Notes: a model not told the origin generated them from the sequence alone. A stretch of 43,717 nt of DNA from Chlorobiota bacterium (GCA_013152355.1 JAADGO010000199.1:1-43717), one strand, 5' to 3'. Shown: positions 24,231-34,336, counted from the stretch's first letter. Numbers and translations: made by a program.

Positions 24231-24941
24231 ATGGAAATCAAATGCCTTATAGTTGATGATGAGCCGGCTGCTATTCGTATCGTTGTAAGTTTCCTGGAAA
24301 ACTTTAGCCATTTTAAACTTATAGGTAAGTGCAAATCGGCATTTGAAGCTATTAATCTGCTCAAAAACAATGAAATAGACCTGTTGTTTTTAGATATAAA
24401 TATGCCGGGGTTAAGTGGGATAGACTTTTTGAAATCGCTTAGGAACCCTCCGGTTGTTATTATCACAACTGCATACCGTGAATATGCAGTTGACAGTTAT
24501 GAGCTTGAAGTAATTGATTATTTACACAAACCTTTCTCTTTTGACAGGTTTTTCAAAGCCGTTCAAAGGGCCGAAGAAAAACTGCTGATCAATAAAAAGG
24601 AGAGTTTAATTATTACAAAGCCAAAGATACGGGAAAAAGACCACCTGTTTATTAAAGCAGATAAGAAGCATTACAAAATTAACTTCACCGACCTGTTGTT
24701 TATAGAATCAATGGGCGATTACTGCAAATTTATAACAGAAGGGAAGACTTATTTGTCTTATATCACATTGAAAAGACTTCTTGAATCATTGCCTGAGAAC
24801 TTTCTCAGAGTGCATAAATCCTTTATTGTCCAATTCGACAAAATTGACTTGGTTGAAGGGAACATGGTCAAAATATCGGGGCATAAGATACCAATAGGCA
24901 GTAGCTACAGAAAAGGCCTTTTTAATTTGTTGGATACATAA
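24231..24941 (+). CDS. LytTR-family response regulator
   Basis: A 236-residue regulator with a complete receiver: acidic pair D9-D10 (IVDDEP), phosphoacceptor Asp55 (LLFLDINMPGLSG) and Lys in LHKPF, followed by a LytTR DNA-binding domain (LLFIESMGDYCKFI, LRVHKSFIVQF, IPIGSSYRKGLF). It is the partner of the kinase directly upstream. It closely resembles the orphan regulator at 9883-10611 but has the normal Mg2+ site. It is convergent with fumC, 21 bases away. Targets are unknown. Confidence 0.93.
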   Translation: MEIKCLIVDDEPAAIRIVVSFLENFSHFKLIGKCKSAFEAINLLKNNEIDLLFLDINMPGLSGIDFLKSLRNPPVVIITTAYREYAVDSYELEVIDYLHKPFSFDRFFKAVQRAEEKLLINKKESLIITKPKIREKDHLFIKADKKHYKINFTDLLFIESMGDYCKFITEGKTYLSYITLKRLLESLPENFLRVHKSFIVQFDKIDLVEGNMVKISGHKIPIGSSYRKGLFNLLDT

Positions 24942-24962
24942 GTTATAAACCTTTGTCATGAT

Positions 24963-26363
24963 TTATCTTTTTATCGGGCCAATCATATTTTCAGGGTTAA
25001 CCCATTCGTCAAATTGCTGTTCTGTTAAAAGTCCTAACTCTAAAGCTGCTTCTTTCAAGGTTAAATTATCTGTATAGGCTTTATTGGCAATTTTTGCAGC
25101 GTTTTCATACCCAATATGCGTGTTTAATGCCGTTGCCAACATTAATGAATTATTCAGGTTCTCCCCGATGCGCGGCAGGTTGGGTTCTATTCCAACTGCA
25201 CAATTATCGTTAAATGACCTGCAGGCATCTGCTATGAGTGTTGCCGATTGCAATAATGCACTGATCATAACCGGTTTAAACACATTGAGTTCGAAGTGCC
25301 CGTTCGACCCTGCAACCGAAATGGTTGTATCGTTGCCCATAACCTGCGCACAAACCATAGTCATTGCCTCAGTTTGAGTCGGGTTTACTTTGCCCGGCAT
25401 AATTGATGAACCCGGCTCGTTGGATGGTATAATTACCTCTCCAATCCCGGAACGCGGGCCCGAGGCCAACATCCTGACATCATTGGCTATTTTCATTAAG
25501 CTAACAGCCAGTTGTTTAACCGCTCCATGTGTTTCTACAATTGCATCATGAGCCGCCAGCGATTCAAATTTATTGCCGGCAGTAACAAAAGGCAGCCCTG
25601 TTAATTGTGCGATAACCGCTGCAACATCACGGGCATAGCCCTGTGGAGTGTTTAACCCTGTCCCAACGGCAGTCCCCCCGATTGCTAACTCCGCAAGGTG
25701 GGGCAATGTGTTTTTCAATGCGTTTATCCCATGCTCCAGTTGCGACACATAACCTGAAAATACCTGCCCCAGTGTAAGGGGGGTGGCATCCATAAAGTGT
25801 GTACGCCCAATTTTGATAACCTCTGCCATGGCATCCGATTTTACAGACAAGGTATTTTTTAGCAGCTCTACCCCCGGAATAGTATCACCAACAATCTTTT
25901 TGTAGGCTGCAATATGCATGGCTGTCGGGAAAGTATCATTAGATGACTGCGATTTGTTCACATCATCGTTAGGGTCGATAAACCTTTCCCCTTCTCCCAG
26001 TTTATTGCCAAGCAATACATGGGCGCGGTTTGCGATTACCTCATTACAATTCATGTTTGTTTGAGTCCCGGAGCCTGTTTGCCAGGTAACCAATGGGAAC
26101 TGGCTGTCAAGCCTGCCCGCTATTATCTCATCGCAAACCAGGCAAATAATCTTCATTTTCTCATTGCTTAATACTCTGAGCCTGTTATTTGTAATTGCTG
26201 CAGCTTTTTTTAAATAACCAAAAGCATGGATAACCTCAATAGGCATAGATGCCGGCGGGCCAATGGGGAAGTTCTTGATTGACCGTTGAGTCTGAGCCCC
26301 CCAATACTTATCGGCAGGGACTTCCACTTCGCCCATGGAGTCTTTTTCGATCCTGTAATTCAT
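24963..26363 (-). CDS. fumC: Class II fumarate hydratase
   Basis: TCA-cycle enzyme interconverting fumarate and malate without an Fe-S cluster. The 466-residue protein has the superfamily signature [13 protein letters not shown], the [15 protein letters not shown] segment with the active-site His, and [19 protein letters not shown], all normal for fumarase C rather than aspartase or argininosuccinate lyase. The start ATG at 26363 gives the family N-terminus [20 protein letters not shown]. It is transcribed alone; the 549-base upstream spacer contains a MITE but no obvious consensus promoter. Confidence 0.96.
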   Translation of the reverse strand: MNYRIEKDSMGEVEVPADKYWGAQTQRSIKNFPIGPPASMPIEVIHAFGYLKKAAAITNNRLRVLSNEKMKIICLVCDEIIAGRLDSQFPLVTWQTGSGTQTNMNCNEVIANRAHVLLGNKLGEGERFIDPNDDVNKSQSSNDTFPTAMHIAAYKKIVGDTIPGVELLKNTLSVKSDAMAEVIKIGRTHFMDATPLTLGQVFSGYVSQLEHGINALKNTLPHLAELAIGGTAVGTGLNTPQGYARDVAAVIAQLTGLPFVTAGNKFESLAAHDAIVETHGAVKQLAVSLMKIANDVRMLASGPRSGIGEVIIPSNEPGSSIMPGKVNPTQTEAMTMVCAQVMGNDTTISVAGSNGHFELNVFKPVMISALLQSATLIADACRSFNDNCAVGIEPNLPRIGENLNNSLMLATALNTHIGYENAAKIANKAYTDNLTLKEAALELGLLTEQQFDEWVNPENMIGPIKR

Positions 26364-26584
26364 TAGTAATTAGTTTAACCGGGGTTTCAACTCCTGTTAC
26401 CATTAGGGCTTTATGCCCTTGTTGGCAACGGTTGGCTGTTATGCCCCGTACTTTGTACCCGGCAGGGGTACAGTAACCAAGATACCGATTTTTTCTTTAG
26501 GGTGCAAACCCCTCATTTCCCCTTTCTGTTCCTAAGCTGTCATAAAATGTTTTTTTTGCCATTGTTCATTCAAAAGAATAAATA
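26364..26584. other. Hairpin-rich spacer upstream of fumC
   Basis: Contains AGGGC-TTTAT-GCCCT (26405-26419) and GTACC-CGGCAGG-GGTAC (near 26455-26472), plus several T-runs. These look like remnants of small palindromic repeats. No ORF or promoter was recognised. The rest of the 549-base gap holds the family A MITE and about 160 A/T-rich bases before the PAS gene. Confidence 0.4.
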
Positions 26585-26751
26585 GTCTCTGCAAGAAAAC
26601 TCTGCAAAATCAGAAATGTTTCTTTTGGCGATATTTTTATTTTTCTCAATTCACTGATGCTCAGGCATCAGGCATCACTTCATCTCCAAAAAGTAAAAAT
26701 CTCATCCCAAATAATTCATTTCGTAAAATTCGATAGTTTTTTTGCAGAGAC
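26585..26751. mobile_element. MITE-like palindromic element, family A copy 2
   Basis: A 167-bp near-copy of 6690-6846 with the same terminus GTCTCTGCAAGAAAACT and TA on both sides. It has 10 extra bases at the tip of the hairpin (GGCATCA duplicated and a second small insertion) and a few substitutions in the right arm. Non-coding, between fumC and the PAS-like gene. Confidence 0.8.
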
Positions 26752-26912
26752 TAAATAGGGAGGAGAAAGGGTATAAGAAAGCAAACCAATTACTACTTTG
26801 GAAAGAAGAATATGTTTATAACTTTGTGGCCTAACAACGAAAGCTATTTTAAGCAGGCCTCTGACAATTATATTAGATTGCATATCAAATATCAATTAAA
26901 CCCAACTGAGTT

Positions 26913-27329
26913 ATGCGCCTCGAATTTATTAGTATTGAAGAAGCAAACGACCTTCTGAATCAACTCATTGAAAACCACCCACATGCGATTCTTGTAACAA
27001 ATAATGATTTTAAGATTAAGTACTTTAATAAGTCGTTTCAGAAGTTGGCAAGGCAGGAGAAATACGAAATCCTGGATAAGGAGTTTTGTGAATTATTTGG
27101 GTGTACATCCCATGGGAAACCGGTAAACTCCAATTCGAAATTTTGCAATAATTGCCAGATGTGCAAACTGCTCGCAGGGTCAAGTGTTTCTGAGCTGGAT
27201 ATTATTCGCGAATTCAATATCCATAATGAGGTGATTACCAAGCATTTCTATTTTACGACTACCCGTGTAGTGATGAACGGGAAGAAACTTCGTATTGTTG
27301 TTATGGAAGACCGCACAAGCAAGCATTAA
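26913..27329 (+). CDS. PAS-like protein with a five-cysteine cluster
   Basis: A 138-residue protein. Residues 10-50 and 95-135 resemble a PAS fold (HAILVTNNDFKIKYFNKSF; FYFTTTRVVMNGKKLRIVVMEDRT). The middle holds Cys59, Cys64, Cys78, Cys81 and Cys84 in the pattern C-x4-C ... C-x2-C-x2-C, suited to binding metal or an Fe-S cluster. There is no output domain, no signal peptide and no membrane segment, so it may act as a small sensor or partner to another protein. PAS domains with similar Cys insertions occur in Bacteroidota and Deltaproteobacteria sensors. No neighbour indicates its signal. Confidence 0.7.
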   Translation: MRLEFISIEEANDLLNQLIENHPHAILVTNNDFKIKYFNKSFQKLARQEKYEILDKEFCELFGCTSHGKPVNSNSKFCNNCQMCKLLAGSSVSELDIIREFNIHNEVITKHFYFTTTRVVMNGKKLRIVVMEDRTSKH

Positions 27330-27435
27330 GACTGGTATTTGGGCTACAAACGGCAACGGGTCAGATGGGGAAGTTGTGGGGAAAGAACTTTTTCAAAAAG
27401 ACAAACACCCAAGTCGCAGTACGTCCTGATTTTAG

Positions 27436-27462
27436 ATTCCCTGCCTTCCGCAGGCAGGGAAT
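27436..27462. repeat. Perfect 11-bp inverted repeat between convergent genes
   Basis: ATTCCCTGCCT (27436-27446), loop TCCGC, AGGCAGGGAAT (27452-27462). It lies between the PAS-like gene and the radical SAM gene, which converge here. There is no U-tract, so it is a REP-like hairpin rather than a classical terminator. A shorter relative (GCCTG-TCGG-CAGGC) occurs at the end of the DUF4907 gene. Confidence 0.75.
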
Positions 27463-27541
27463 ATCCAAATAAGGGGCAGGTGCCAACTTTTAAGTTAAAG
27501 AATTCAATGACAACCGGCAACCAGAAACACACGGTGAAAAG

Positions 27542-28486
27542 TTATTGGGCAAATAATCTTCCCTGCCATGTATCGCGCAGGGCCAACTGCTTTTCAACTT
27601 TATCAATAAATTCAAAATTTTTCAACCCCCATTTAGGGGCAATGAGTAAACCGGGAGGTGCCTGGCTGATAAACCGTTCCACAATTATTCCTGGGTTCAG
27701 TAATTCGAGGTAATCAACCACCAAATCAATATATTCTCCGGCAGTGAAGAGATTAAATCTCTCAGGGTGTTCGTTGTACTGGGCTGCCAAAACCGTCTCT
27801 TTGTGAATTTGCAGCTGGTGCAGTTTTAAATTATTAACGGGCAGTTGCGAAACCACTTTTGCCTGTTCCAGCATCATTTCGCGGTTTTCGCCCGGAAGCC
27901 CTAAAATAAAATGGGCACAATTGTTAATGCCCCGTTTGCTGGTTTCCTCCAGGGCAATAACTGCCTCCTCAAAATTATGCCCCCTGTTGATCCGCCGAAG
28001 CGTTTCATCCCTGTGCGACTCTATTCCAAACTCTACCATAACGTAATATTTGGAAGACAATTCTTCCAGGTAATCCAATACCTCTTTGCCAACACAATCG
28101 GGCCTGGTTGCAATTACCAGCCCAATAATCTTAGGATGCCGCAGTGCTTCATCATAAAGGTTGCGCAAAATATTCACGGGTGCGTAGGTATTACTGTATG
28201 CCTGGAAATAGGCAAGGAACTGCATCGATTGGTATTTCCTCCCAAAAAAATCGACACCCTGCCGTATCTGACTCGTTATGCTTCTTTCAAGGCCGCAGTA
28301 AGTAGGCTTAAACGTTTTGTTGTTGCAATAGGTGCAGCCTCCCGTCCCGCGTACCCCATCCCTGTTTGGGCAGGTGAATCCGGCATCGACCGATACTTTT
28401 TGAACCCTGGTTTTAAATTTTCCCCTGAAATGGCTTGGAAAATCATTGTACCTTTTCAAATGCCCCCATGGAAATTGTCGACTCAT
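27542..28486 (-). CDS. Radical SAM protein, YhcC/TIGR01212 family
   Basis: A 314-residue radical SAM enzyme. The Fe-S/SAM motif is unusual in spacing, as in this family: a Cys in FTCPNRDG and a later GGCTYC pair. SVDAGFTCPNRDG and LVIATRPDCVGKEVLDYL are typical, as is GIESHRDETLRRINRGH. The family is widespread; its substrate is not established to my knowledge, though a role in tRNA or cofactor modification has been proposed. It is transcribed alone and convergent with the PAS-like gene. Confidence 0.9.
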   Translation of the reverse strand: MSRQFPWGHLKRYNDFPSHFRGKFKTRVQKVSVDAGFTCPNRDGVRGTGGCTYCNNKTFKPTYCGLERSITSQIRQGVDFFGRKYQSMQFLAYFQAYSNTYAPVNILRNLYDEALRHPKIIGLVIATRPDCVGKEVLDYLEELSSKYYVMVEFGIESHRDETLRRINRGHNFEEAVIALEETSKRGINNCAHFILGLPGENREMMLEQAKVVSQLPVNNLKLHQLQIHKETVLAAQYNEHPERFNLFTAGEYIDLVVDYLELLNPGIIVERFISQAPPGLLIAPKWGLKNFEFIDKVEKQLALRDTWQGRLFAQ

Positions 28487-28696
28487 ATTTATTTATTAAT
28501 CTCTGGCTTACAAAGGTATGCAAAAATTGATAGTGGTTTAATCCATTTGGCTGGGATAAATGTTTCAATTAATAAAACAAATTCTTAATTTTAAAAAGCT
28601 GTTTTCAGTATGTTTTGGGGGAGTTTTTCTTGAAAAACAAAATGACGCAGCCCGGGATATCCGGATTAAAAGATTTTAATAGATAAATAGAATAGT

Positions 28697-30247
28697 ATGA
28701 TTTCAGAAAAAGACAAAAGCCAGATTTCCAGCCGTGGTAGTAACCTGGAAAAGGTTAAAAAACAGATTGAAGATTTTAAAAAAGGGTTTCCTTATTTAAA
28801 AATAGAGAAGGCCGCATTGGTAGGAGACGGGATTATACAATTGAACACTACCCAAAAGGAAGAAGCTATCTCTTTTTATGAAAAAAAACTCAGCGAAGGG
28901 TTAAAACCCCTGAAATTTGTACCTGCATCGGGAGCAGCCAGCCGGATGTTTAAATCACTTTTTGCTGCTAAAGAAAAAATTGACAACGGAGTGCCACCCG
29001 AAAAAGTACTCGAAGAAAATAAAGAAGCCCGTCATTTCTTTGCAGAGATTGAAAAATTTGCATTTTATGAGGACTTAAAAACAGCCGTCCCGGAAGAATT
29101 TGAGGAAACCGCTGCCGGCACCATTATCAATTTTTTGCTTTCTGCGGAAGGGCTCAACTATGGGCAACTCCCCAAGGGTTTGCTAAAATTCCATAAATAC
29201 GCCAATGGCGAAAGGACGCCCTTTGAGGAACACCTGGTTGAAGGTGCACTTTATGCAAAAGATGCTGACAACAAAGTTAAACTGCATTTTACGGTTTCGC
29301 CCGAACACCAGGAGGCATTCGAGAGCCTGCTGCAAAAAGTTGGGAAATGGTATGAACAGCACTATAATGTTACTCTTGAGGTAGGGTTCAGCCACCAAAA
29401 ACCTTCAACTGATACCATTGCCGTAGACACTAACAATAACCCTTTCAGGAACATTGACGGGACATTGCTCTTCAGGCCGGGAGGACATGGTGCACTCATT
29501 GAGAACCTGAATGACCTGGATGCCGACATTGTTTTTGTGAAAAACATCGATAACGTTGTCCCCGATAAACTTAAAGCCCCTACTATTGAATACAAAAAAG
29601 CTTTAGCCGGGGTTTTATTGAAATACCAGGAACGGATATTCAGGTATCAGAAAGAACTGAATGAAAAACATTTCACAGCCCTGGAAAGCGCATTTTTAGC
29701 AGAGGCTGCAAATTTTATGGAATTCACCCTAAATACGAAACCCTCAGAAAATCAGTATTATACCGAGAAAGACGAATTGCACAAATATTTAAAGCATAAA
29801 TTCAACCGCCCGCTCAGGGTTTGCGGGATGGTGAAAAATGAAGGAGAACCCGGGGGAGGGCCGTTTTGGGTAAGGAATGCTGACAATACGGTTTCGTTAC
29901 AGATTGTTGAGAGTTCGCAAATAGATATGGGAAACCCCGTGCAACTGGATAAAGCCAGGCAGGCGACACACTTTAATCCGGTCGACCTGGTGTGTGGTAC
30001 TAAAAATTATAAAGGTGAGAAATACGATTTGCTTAAGTTTACTGACCCTGAATCAGGTTTTATTTCTTTAAAATACAGAGATGGCAAAGAATTGAAAGCA
30101 ATGGAACTCCCGGGTTTGTGGAATGGAGCTATGAGCAACTGGAATACCTTATTTGTAGAGGTGCCAATTGAGACATTTAACCCGGTTAAAACGGTGAACG
30201 ACCTGCTGAGGGGACAACATCAACAGGGAGGGAGCAATACCGGGTAA
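28697..30247 (+). CDS. DUF4301 family protein
   Basis: A 516-residue protein matching DUF4301 in length and landmarks: LKPLKFVPASGAASRMFKSL near residue 75, FRPGGHGALIENLNDLDADI in the middle and a C-terminal RVCGMVKNEGEPGGGPFWV. The first segment resembles the nucleotide-binding loop of sugar nucleotidyltransferases (GGxGTRM) and PGGHGAL recalls their sugar-binding region, so a transferase acting on an activated sugar is plausible but unproven. No signal peptide, so it is cytoplasmic. No operon partner is evident. Confidence 0.85.
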   Translation: MISEKDKSQISSRGSNLEKVKKQIEDFKKGFPYLKIEKAALVGDGIIQLNTTQKEEAISFYEKKLSEGLKPLKFVPASGAASRMFKSLFAAKEKIDNGVPPEKVLEENKEARHFFAEIEKFAFYEDLKTAVPEEFEETAAGTIINFLLSAEGLNYGQLPKGLLKFHKYANGERTPFEEHLVEGALYAKDADNKVKLHFTVSPEHQEAFESLLQKVGKWYEQHYNVTLEVGFSHQKPSTDTIAVDTNNNPFRNIDGTLLFRPGGHGALIENLNDLDADIVFVKNIDNVVPDKLKAPTIEYKKALAGVLLKYQERIFRYQKELNEKHFTALESAFLAEAANFMEFTLNTKPSENQYYTEKDELHKYLKHKFNRPLRVCGMVKNEGEPGGGPFWVRNADNTVSLQIVESSQIDMGNPVQLDKARQATHFNPVDLVCGTKNYKGEKYDLLKFTDPESGFISLKYRDGKELKAMELPGLWNGAMSNWNTLFVEVPIETFNPVKTVNDLLRGQHQQGGSNTG

Positions 30248-30364
30248 ATCAGGGGCAGGGGGCGGCTGGAATAATTTTATTGCGATTTTGTTGGAAATAA
30301 GCACAATGGCAAAATATTATTTAGCCATGCCGGGAATTTTAAAAGGTTATTCATATACATTTCG

Positions 30365-30372
30365 TACATTTG
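30365..30372 (+). promoter_or_regulatory. -7 box upstream of the TPR gene
   Basis: TACATTTG is a perfect TAnnTTTG match 23 bases before the ATG at 30395. A plausible but non-consensus -33 region (TTATTC) lies about 17 bases upstream. Confidence 0.5.
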
Positions 30373-30394
30373 CAGCTTAATATTTGAAACAGTT

Positions 30395-31813
30395 ATGAGT
30401 GAGGAAGCAAGGGATTATTTAGACGAGGAAGAGGTTTTTGATGCACTAAACCGATTCAAATATTCATTGATATCAGGGCAGAAACAGTATTTCGATATAG
30501 CTGTATTTGAAGATATTATCAACCAGTTGCTGGAAGAAGGGGATATTGAAACATCTGAATTGGCAGTTTTGCAAGGATTACAGATACACCCTTATGCCAT
30601 ACCGTTGCATATCAAAAAAGCCCAGGTGCTGATCAACAAAGGCAATACGGCAGAAGCACTTATAAGCCTCAGTTATACAGAACAAATTGAAAGTACAAAC
30701 CCGGATATCCACCTCTTAAAAGGCACTGCCTACTCCATTGAAGGGGATGATAAAAATGCCATAAAGGCTTTTGGGCTCGCTATTAAATATGCCGGGGGCG
30801 AACTGGATGAAATACTTTACCATATCGGAACGGTTTATATACAGGCAGGCAATTTCAAACTTGCAGCCATATTCCTGGAAAAAGGGTATAAAGCCAACCC
30901 CGAAAACGAAGAGATAATCTACGAACTGGGATTTATCTTCGACCAACTTGGGTTAAAGGCAAAAAGTATTTTTTATTACAACAGGTACCTTGATATTGAC
31001 CCGTTCAACAGTACGGCCTGGTACAATCTCGGTATTTCGTATAATAAATCAGACGAATACGAAGAAGCCATAAAAGCGTATGATTTTGCATTAGCTTTGA
31101 ACCCCGGACTCCATCAGGCGGTTTTCAATAAAGGCAATACATACGCCAATATGGGCAAATTTGCCGAGGCAATTGACTGTTACAACGAATACATTGAAGG
31201 CGACCCCAATAACGATGAGGCCTATTGTTACCTTGGCGAATGTTACTTCAACCTTGAAAATAAAAAAGTTGCCTTAAAATATTACCGGAAAGCTACAAAG
31301 ATCAACCATAAAAACGATAATGCATGGTTTGGCGCGGCTCTGATTATGCTGACAGAAAAACGTTACAGAGAAAGTATTGTTTACCTGAAAAAAGCGATCA
31401 AACTGGACGATATGGTTTCGGATTACTGGTTTTCGCTGGGTAAGGTATATGCCGAAACCAGTAAGCTCGAAAAAGCCATTGACTCCCTTGAGAATGCCCT
31501 GGTTATTGAACCGGGAAATACTGAAATGTGGATTTATTATGCCGAGTTACTCCACAACTCGGATAAACATAACGATGCCATCAATATCCTGAAAAAAGGG
31601 AGTGTATTAAATAATGACAATGCCGACATCAAATACTGGTTAACAGCTTACCTTTTAGAGGACAACAATGAAAAAGAGGCTTTCAACCATTTGGAGAAGG
31701 CTTTGATCCTTGATTTCAGCCGGCATGACAACCTTTTTGAGATATGCCCTAAAGCAGCAGAAAACGACTCTGTGAGAAAGCTTATCGGGGAGTACAACCC
31801 AATAAAATCTTAG
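30395..31813 (+). CDS. Tetratricopeptide-repeat protein
   Basis: A 472-residue protein made almost entirely of TPR motifs of 34 residues; about eleven can be traced from residue 60 to 450 (for example AWYNLGISYNKSDEYEEAIK and AVFNKGNTYANMGKFAEAID). TPR superhelices bind partner peptides. There is no signal peptide, membrane segment or enzymatic domain, so it is probably a cytoplasmic scaffold. The specific partner cannot be read from the sequence. It is convergent with the sulfite reductase gene across a palindromic repeat. Confidence 0.93.
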   Translation: MSEEARDYLDEEEVFDALNRFKYSLISGQKQYFDIAVFEDIINQLLEEGDIETSELAVLQGLQIHPYAIPLHIKKAQVLINKGNTAEALISLSYTEQIESTNPDIHLLKGTAYSIEGDDKNAIKAFGLAIKYAGGELDEILYHIGTVYIQAGNFKLAAIFLEKGYKANPENEEIIYELGFIFDQLGLKAKSIFYYNRYLDIDPFNSTAWYNLGISYNKSDEYEEAIKAYDFALALNPGLHQAVFNKGNTYANMGKFAEAIDCYNEYIEGDPNNDEAYCYLGECYFNLENKKVALKYYRKATKINHKNDNAWFGAALIMLTEKRYRESIVYLKKAIKLDDMVSDYWFSLGKVYAETSKLEKAIDSLENALVIEPGNTEMWIYYAELLHNSDKHNDAINILKKGSVLNNDNADIKYWLTAYLLEDNNEKEAFNHLEKALILDFSRHDNLFEICPKAAENDSVRKLIGEYNPIKS

Positions 31814-31817
31814 CCTG

Positions 31818-31984
31818 CATTATTCGTAAAGTTATTCTATTCCGAAGTCAAACTGCTTTGAATAAAGAAAATGCTCAACTTTCGTTCCTCAAAATAGCTA
31901 CGGCTATTTCTGCGAGACTCAACTCTGCGCTTCCCTTTATATCTTTGCATTTTGACTTCTCATAACGAAAATTTATGAATAATG
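31818..31984. mobile_element. MITE-like palindromic element, family C, between convergent genes
   Basis: About 167 bp bounded by CATTATTC (31818-31825) and GAATAATG (31977-31984). The outer arms continue as an imperfect inverted repeat through GAAGTCAAA and its complement, and the centre is AAATAGC-TACG-GCTATTT. The whole folds as one long hairpin. It begins 5 bases after the TPR stop and ends 18 bases before the sulfite reductase stop, so it may serve as a two-way terminator. Non-coding. Confidence 0.7.
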
Positions 31985-32002
31985 GCTTAGGCAGCTTCCT
32001 AA

Positions 32003-34336
32003 TTATCTTTTTTGTATTACAACTGACCAATAGTTCCCTATTCGTTCCTGCACCAATATTTTATGCCCTTCCCCCTTTACCGACCCTGGTACATTTTCGA
32101 TGGGCTCGCCATCGTCAAGTAATACTTCAAGGATATCGTCTGATTTTAGTTTCGACAGCTCTATCTTGGTCTTTACAAAATTCATAGGGCAGGCAACGCC
32201 TCTCAGGTCTTTTTTTAATGCCACCTTATTGGTTGCCTCCTCCTCTTTTGGCTGCTCTTTTTCTTTCTCGGCAGGGAACTGCAGTGAATCATCCATATTT
32301 TCATAAAGGTCGATAACATCTGCAGCAAGGTCAAGGACAAGGTTTTTTTGAGATGGCAGGCCTGCATAATCTCCGTTCTTCACTGCATCAACAACCTCTG
32401 AATATTTCCCGGAAACCAGCCCTGCTTTAATAAACCGCTCTGTAAAACCATCGAATATTCCGGCACTATCTTTCGGTTCAATCCCTTTTGTTATTAAAAG
32501 CATCCGTGAAGAAGCAGTTACAATCTTTGCCAGTAAAGATGCGGCCTTATTCTTATCAGTTATTTTTTTGATTTCATCCCTGCTCTGCCTTATTGTGTTG
32601 TAATCTACATCAATCATATCGAAAAGGCCGGCAGAACATTCACCTGTACCTTTTCCTGCCAAAGAAAATATCTGGTCGCTGCCCCAGTCAAAATAATAAT
32701 TCTTATCCTCCCTAAAATCAGGGATCTTACTATATTTTTGGCATAGGCTTTTAATCTCTTCTTTGCCTCCGGCTTTGAAATAATCGCTAAAGGAATGATT
32801 AGTATCCTTATTATTAAGGTAGCTGCGTAGAATATCTATTGTTAGGGCAGGCATATCCCATGCGCTCACCGAGCCAACAAGTTCGGCAAGTTGTGGGTTG
32901 CCATTGCCGATAACTGCACCTGCTACAACATTGTAAGCAGGGAACATACGGTCTGTACGGCCCACTTTACCATAAAACCCTATGTCGGCATTTGTTTGTT
33001 GCCCACAGGAATTGGGGCAGCCTGAGATATTAATGCGTATATCTTTTAACTGGTCCAGTCCAAGGCCTGAGGAGGCAAGCTTTTCCCGCAAACGTCCCGA
33101 AGCCCCTTTGGAAAGGCATATCCCAAGGCGGCAGGTATTGGCACCTGTACATGATACCAAAGAGTTCAGTATATACGACTGAGTCGTATCAACCCCTATT
33201 TCCTGAAGGAAATTGTAAACTGTAGCAATGTACTGTTTGGGGATATTACGGAGGTGGATATTCTGCCTCATGGAGAACCGGATAACATCTTCTCCGAAAG
33301 GGATTAGAAATTCGCCCAGGCTTTTAACAACCCCGGGTTCTACATCCCCATGTTCAAAAGGGATTAGTATACTTACATAACCGGCTTGTTTTTGCTGCGT
33401 AACATATCTTTCCTCCCACAAAGTAAATGCGCCCTTGTCAGCAGGTACTCCAACCGGGAGGTTTATTGTTGGCGATACGGATGGTAATAATGGCAATTCA
33501 AAATGTAATTGTTTTGACTGTTTTATCTCATCATAGATCTGGTTAAATAATTCAAAAACCTTTTCTTTCCCCAATTTGTAAAATACAAAGCGTAAGCGGG
33601 CTTTGTGTTTGTTGCGGCGATTTCCGTATCGTGAGAATAGTTTTTTTACCGCATCGGCAATGTACAGAATATCTTCGGCAGGGACAAAGTCAAACAGTAC
33701 ATGCCCTACCATTGGCTGCGACCCTAAAGAGCCTCCTATATATACTTTAAAACCTTTTTGCCCGTCTTTTACCCTGGCAATAAACCCCAGGTCGTTAAAG
33801 GCGGCAAAAGCATTGTCACTGTCAGAACCTGAAAAGGATATTTTATATTTCCTTGGCAGCGTCCACGAGTCAGGTTGTGCTATTAAATAGTTAGTTAACG
33901 CTATATTGTATGGGGTAACATCGAATACCTCATCATTTGATATGCCCGCATCAATCGATGCCATTATATTCCTCACGGTGTTGCCACCTCCACCGCGCGA
34001 TGCGAGTCCAATAGCATAAAGGCCCTGCAAAACATGGTAGGTATCTTTCAACTCCAAGTTTTGTATTTGCAGTTCCTGCCTTGTGGTAATATGAATAAGT
34101 TGGGAACCGTATTTTTGAGCAATTTCAGCAACTCTTTTCAATTGAGCAGGGGTGATAAACCCGGCCGAACACCGTACCCGCACCATATAGGTGCCGTCTT
34201 CACGCTGTTCGTAAATACCCATGGGAACCCTGAAAGCCTTAAACTCTTTAGGGTCAATCTTCTTAGACTGATACTCTTTAATCAGGTCATTATATTTCCC
34301 GATCTCCTGCTTTAATGTTGATGGTAATGTATACAT
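32003..34336 (-). CDS. Siroheme sulfite/nitrite reductase fused to a TusA-like domain
   Basis: A 777-residue hemoprotein. Residues 1 to about 500 carry the two ferredoxin-like halves of a siroheme reductase, with cluster-binding Cys396, Cys402 (SCTGANTC), Cys440 and Cys444 (GCPNSCGQ). About 555-690 is helical, similar to a HEPN-like insert annotated on other Bacteroidota sulfite reductases. Residues 708-777 are a TusA-like sulfur-transfer domain with Cys716 in GVACPMNFVKTKIELSKL. Reduction of sulfite to sulfide with transfer to the TusA Cys in the same chain is the likely design; choice of sulfite over nitrite rests on the surrounding genes. It is the last gene of the nine-gene sulfur operon. 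An acidic/lysine-rich linker (about 688-703) precedes the TusA domain. Confidence 0.9.
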   Translation of the reverse strand: MYTLPSTLKQEIGKYNDLIKEYQSKKIDPKEFKAFRVPMGIYEQREDGTYMVRVRCSAGFITPAQLKRVAEIAQKYGSQLIHITTRQELQIQNLELKDTYHVLQGLYAIGLASRGGGGNTVRNIMASIDAGISNDEVFDVTPYNIALTNYLIAQPDSWTLPRKYKISFSGSDSDNAFAAFNDLGFIARVKDGQKGFKVYIGGSLGSQPMVGHVLFDFVPAEDILYIADAVKKLFSRYGNRRNKHKARLRFVFYKLGKEKVFELFNQIYDEIKQSKQLHFELPLLPSVSPTINLPVGVPADKGAFTLWEERYVTQQKQAGYVSILIPFEHGDVEPGVVKSLGEFLIPFGEDVIRFSMRQNIHLRNIPKQYIATVYNFLQEIGVDTTQSYILNSLVSCTGANTCRLGICLSKGASGRLREKLASSGLGLDQLKDIRINISGCPNSCGQQTNADIGFYGKVGRTDRMFPAYNVVAGAVIGNGNPQLAELVGSVSAWDMPALTIDILRSYLNNKDTNHSFSDYFKAGGKEEIKSLCQKYSKIPDFREDKNYYFDWGSDQIFSLAGKGTGECSAGLFDMIDVDYNTIRQSRDEIKKITDKNKAASLLAKIVTASSRMLLITKGIEPKDSAGIFDGFTERFIKAGLVSGKYSEVVDAVKNGDYAGLPSQKNLVLDLAADVIDLYENMDDSLQFPAEKEKEQPKEEEATNKVALKKDLRGVACPMNFVKTKIELSKLKSDDILEVLLDDGEPIENVPGSVKGEGHKILVQERIGNYWSVVIQKR

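Noticed and set aside
27339-27713. A 124-codon forward ORF overlapping the radical SAM gene
   Set aside because: It runs through a palindrome and antisense to a well-supported gene, has no recognisable motif and a composition unlike its neighbours.
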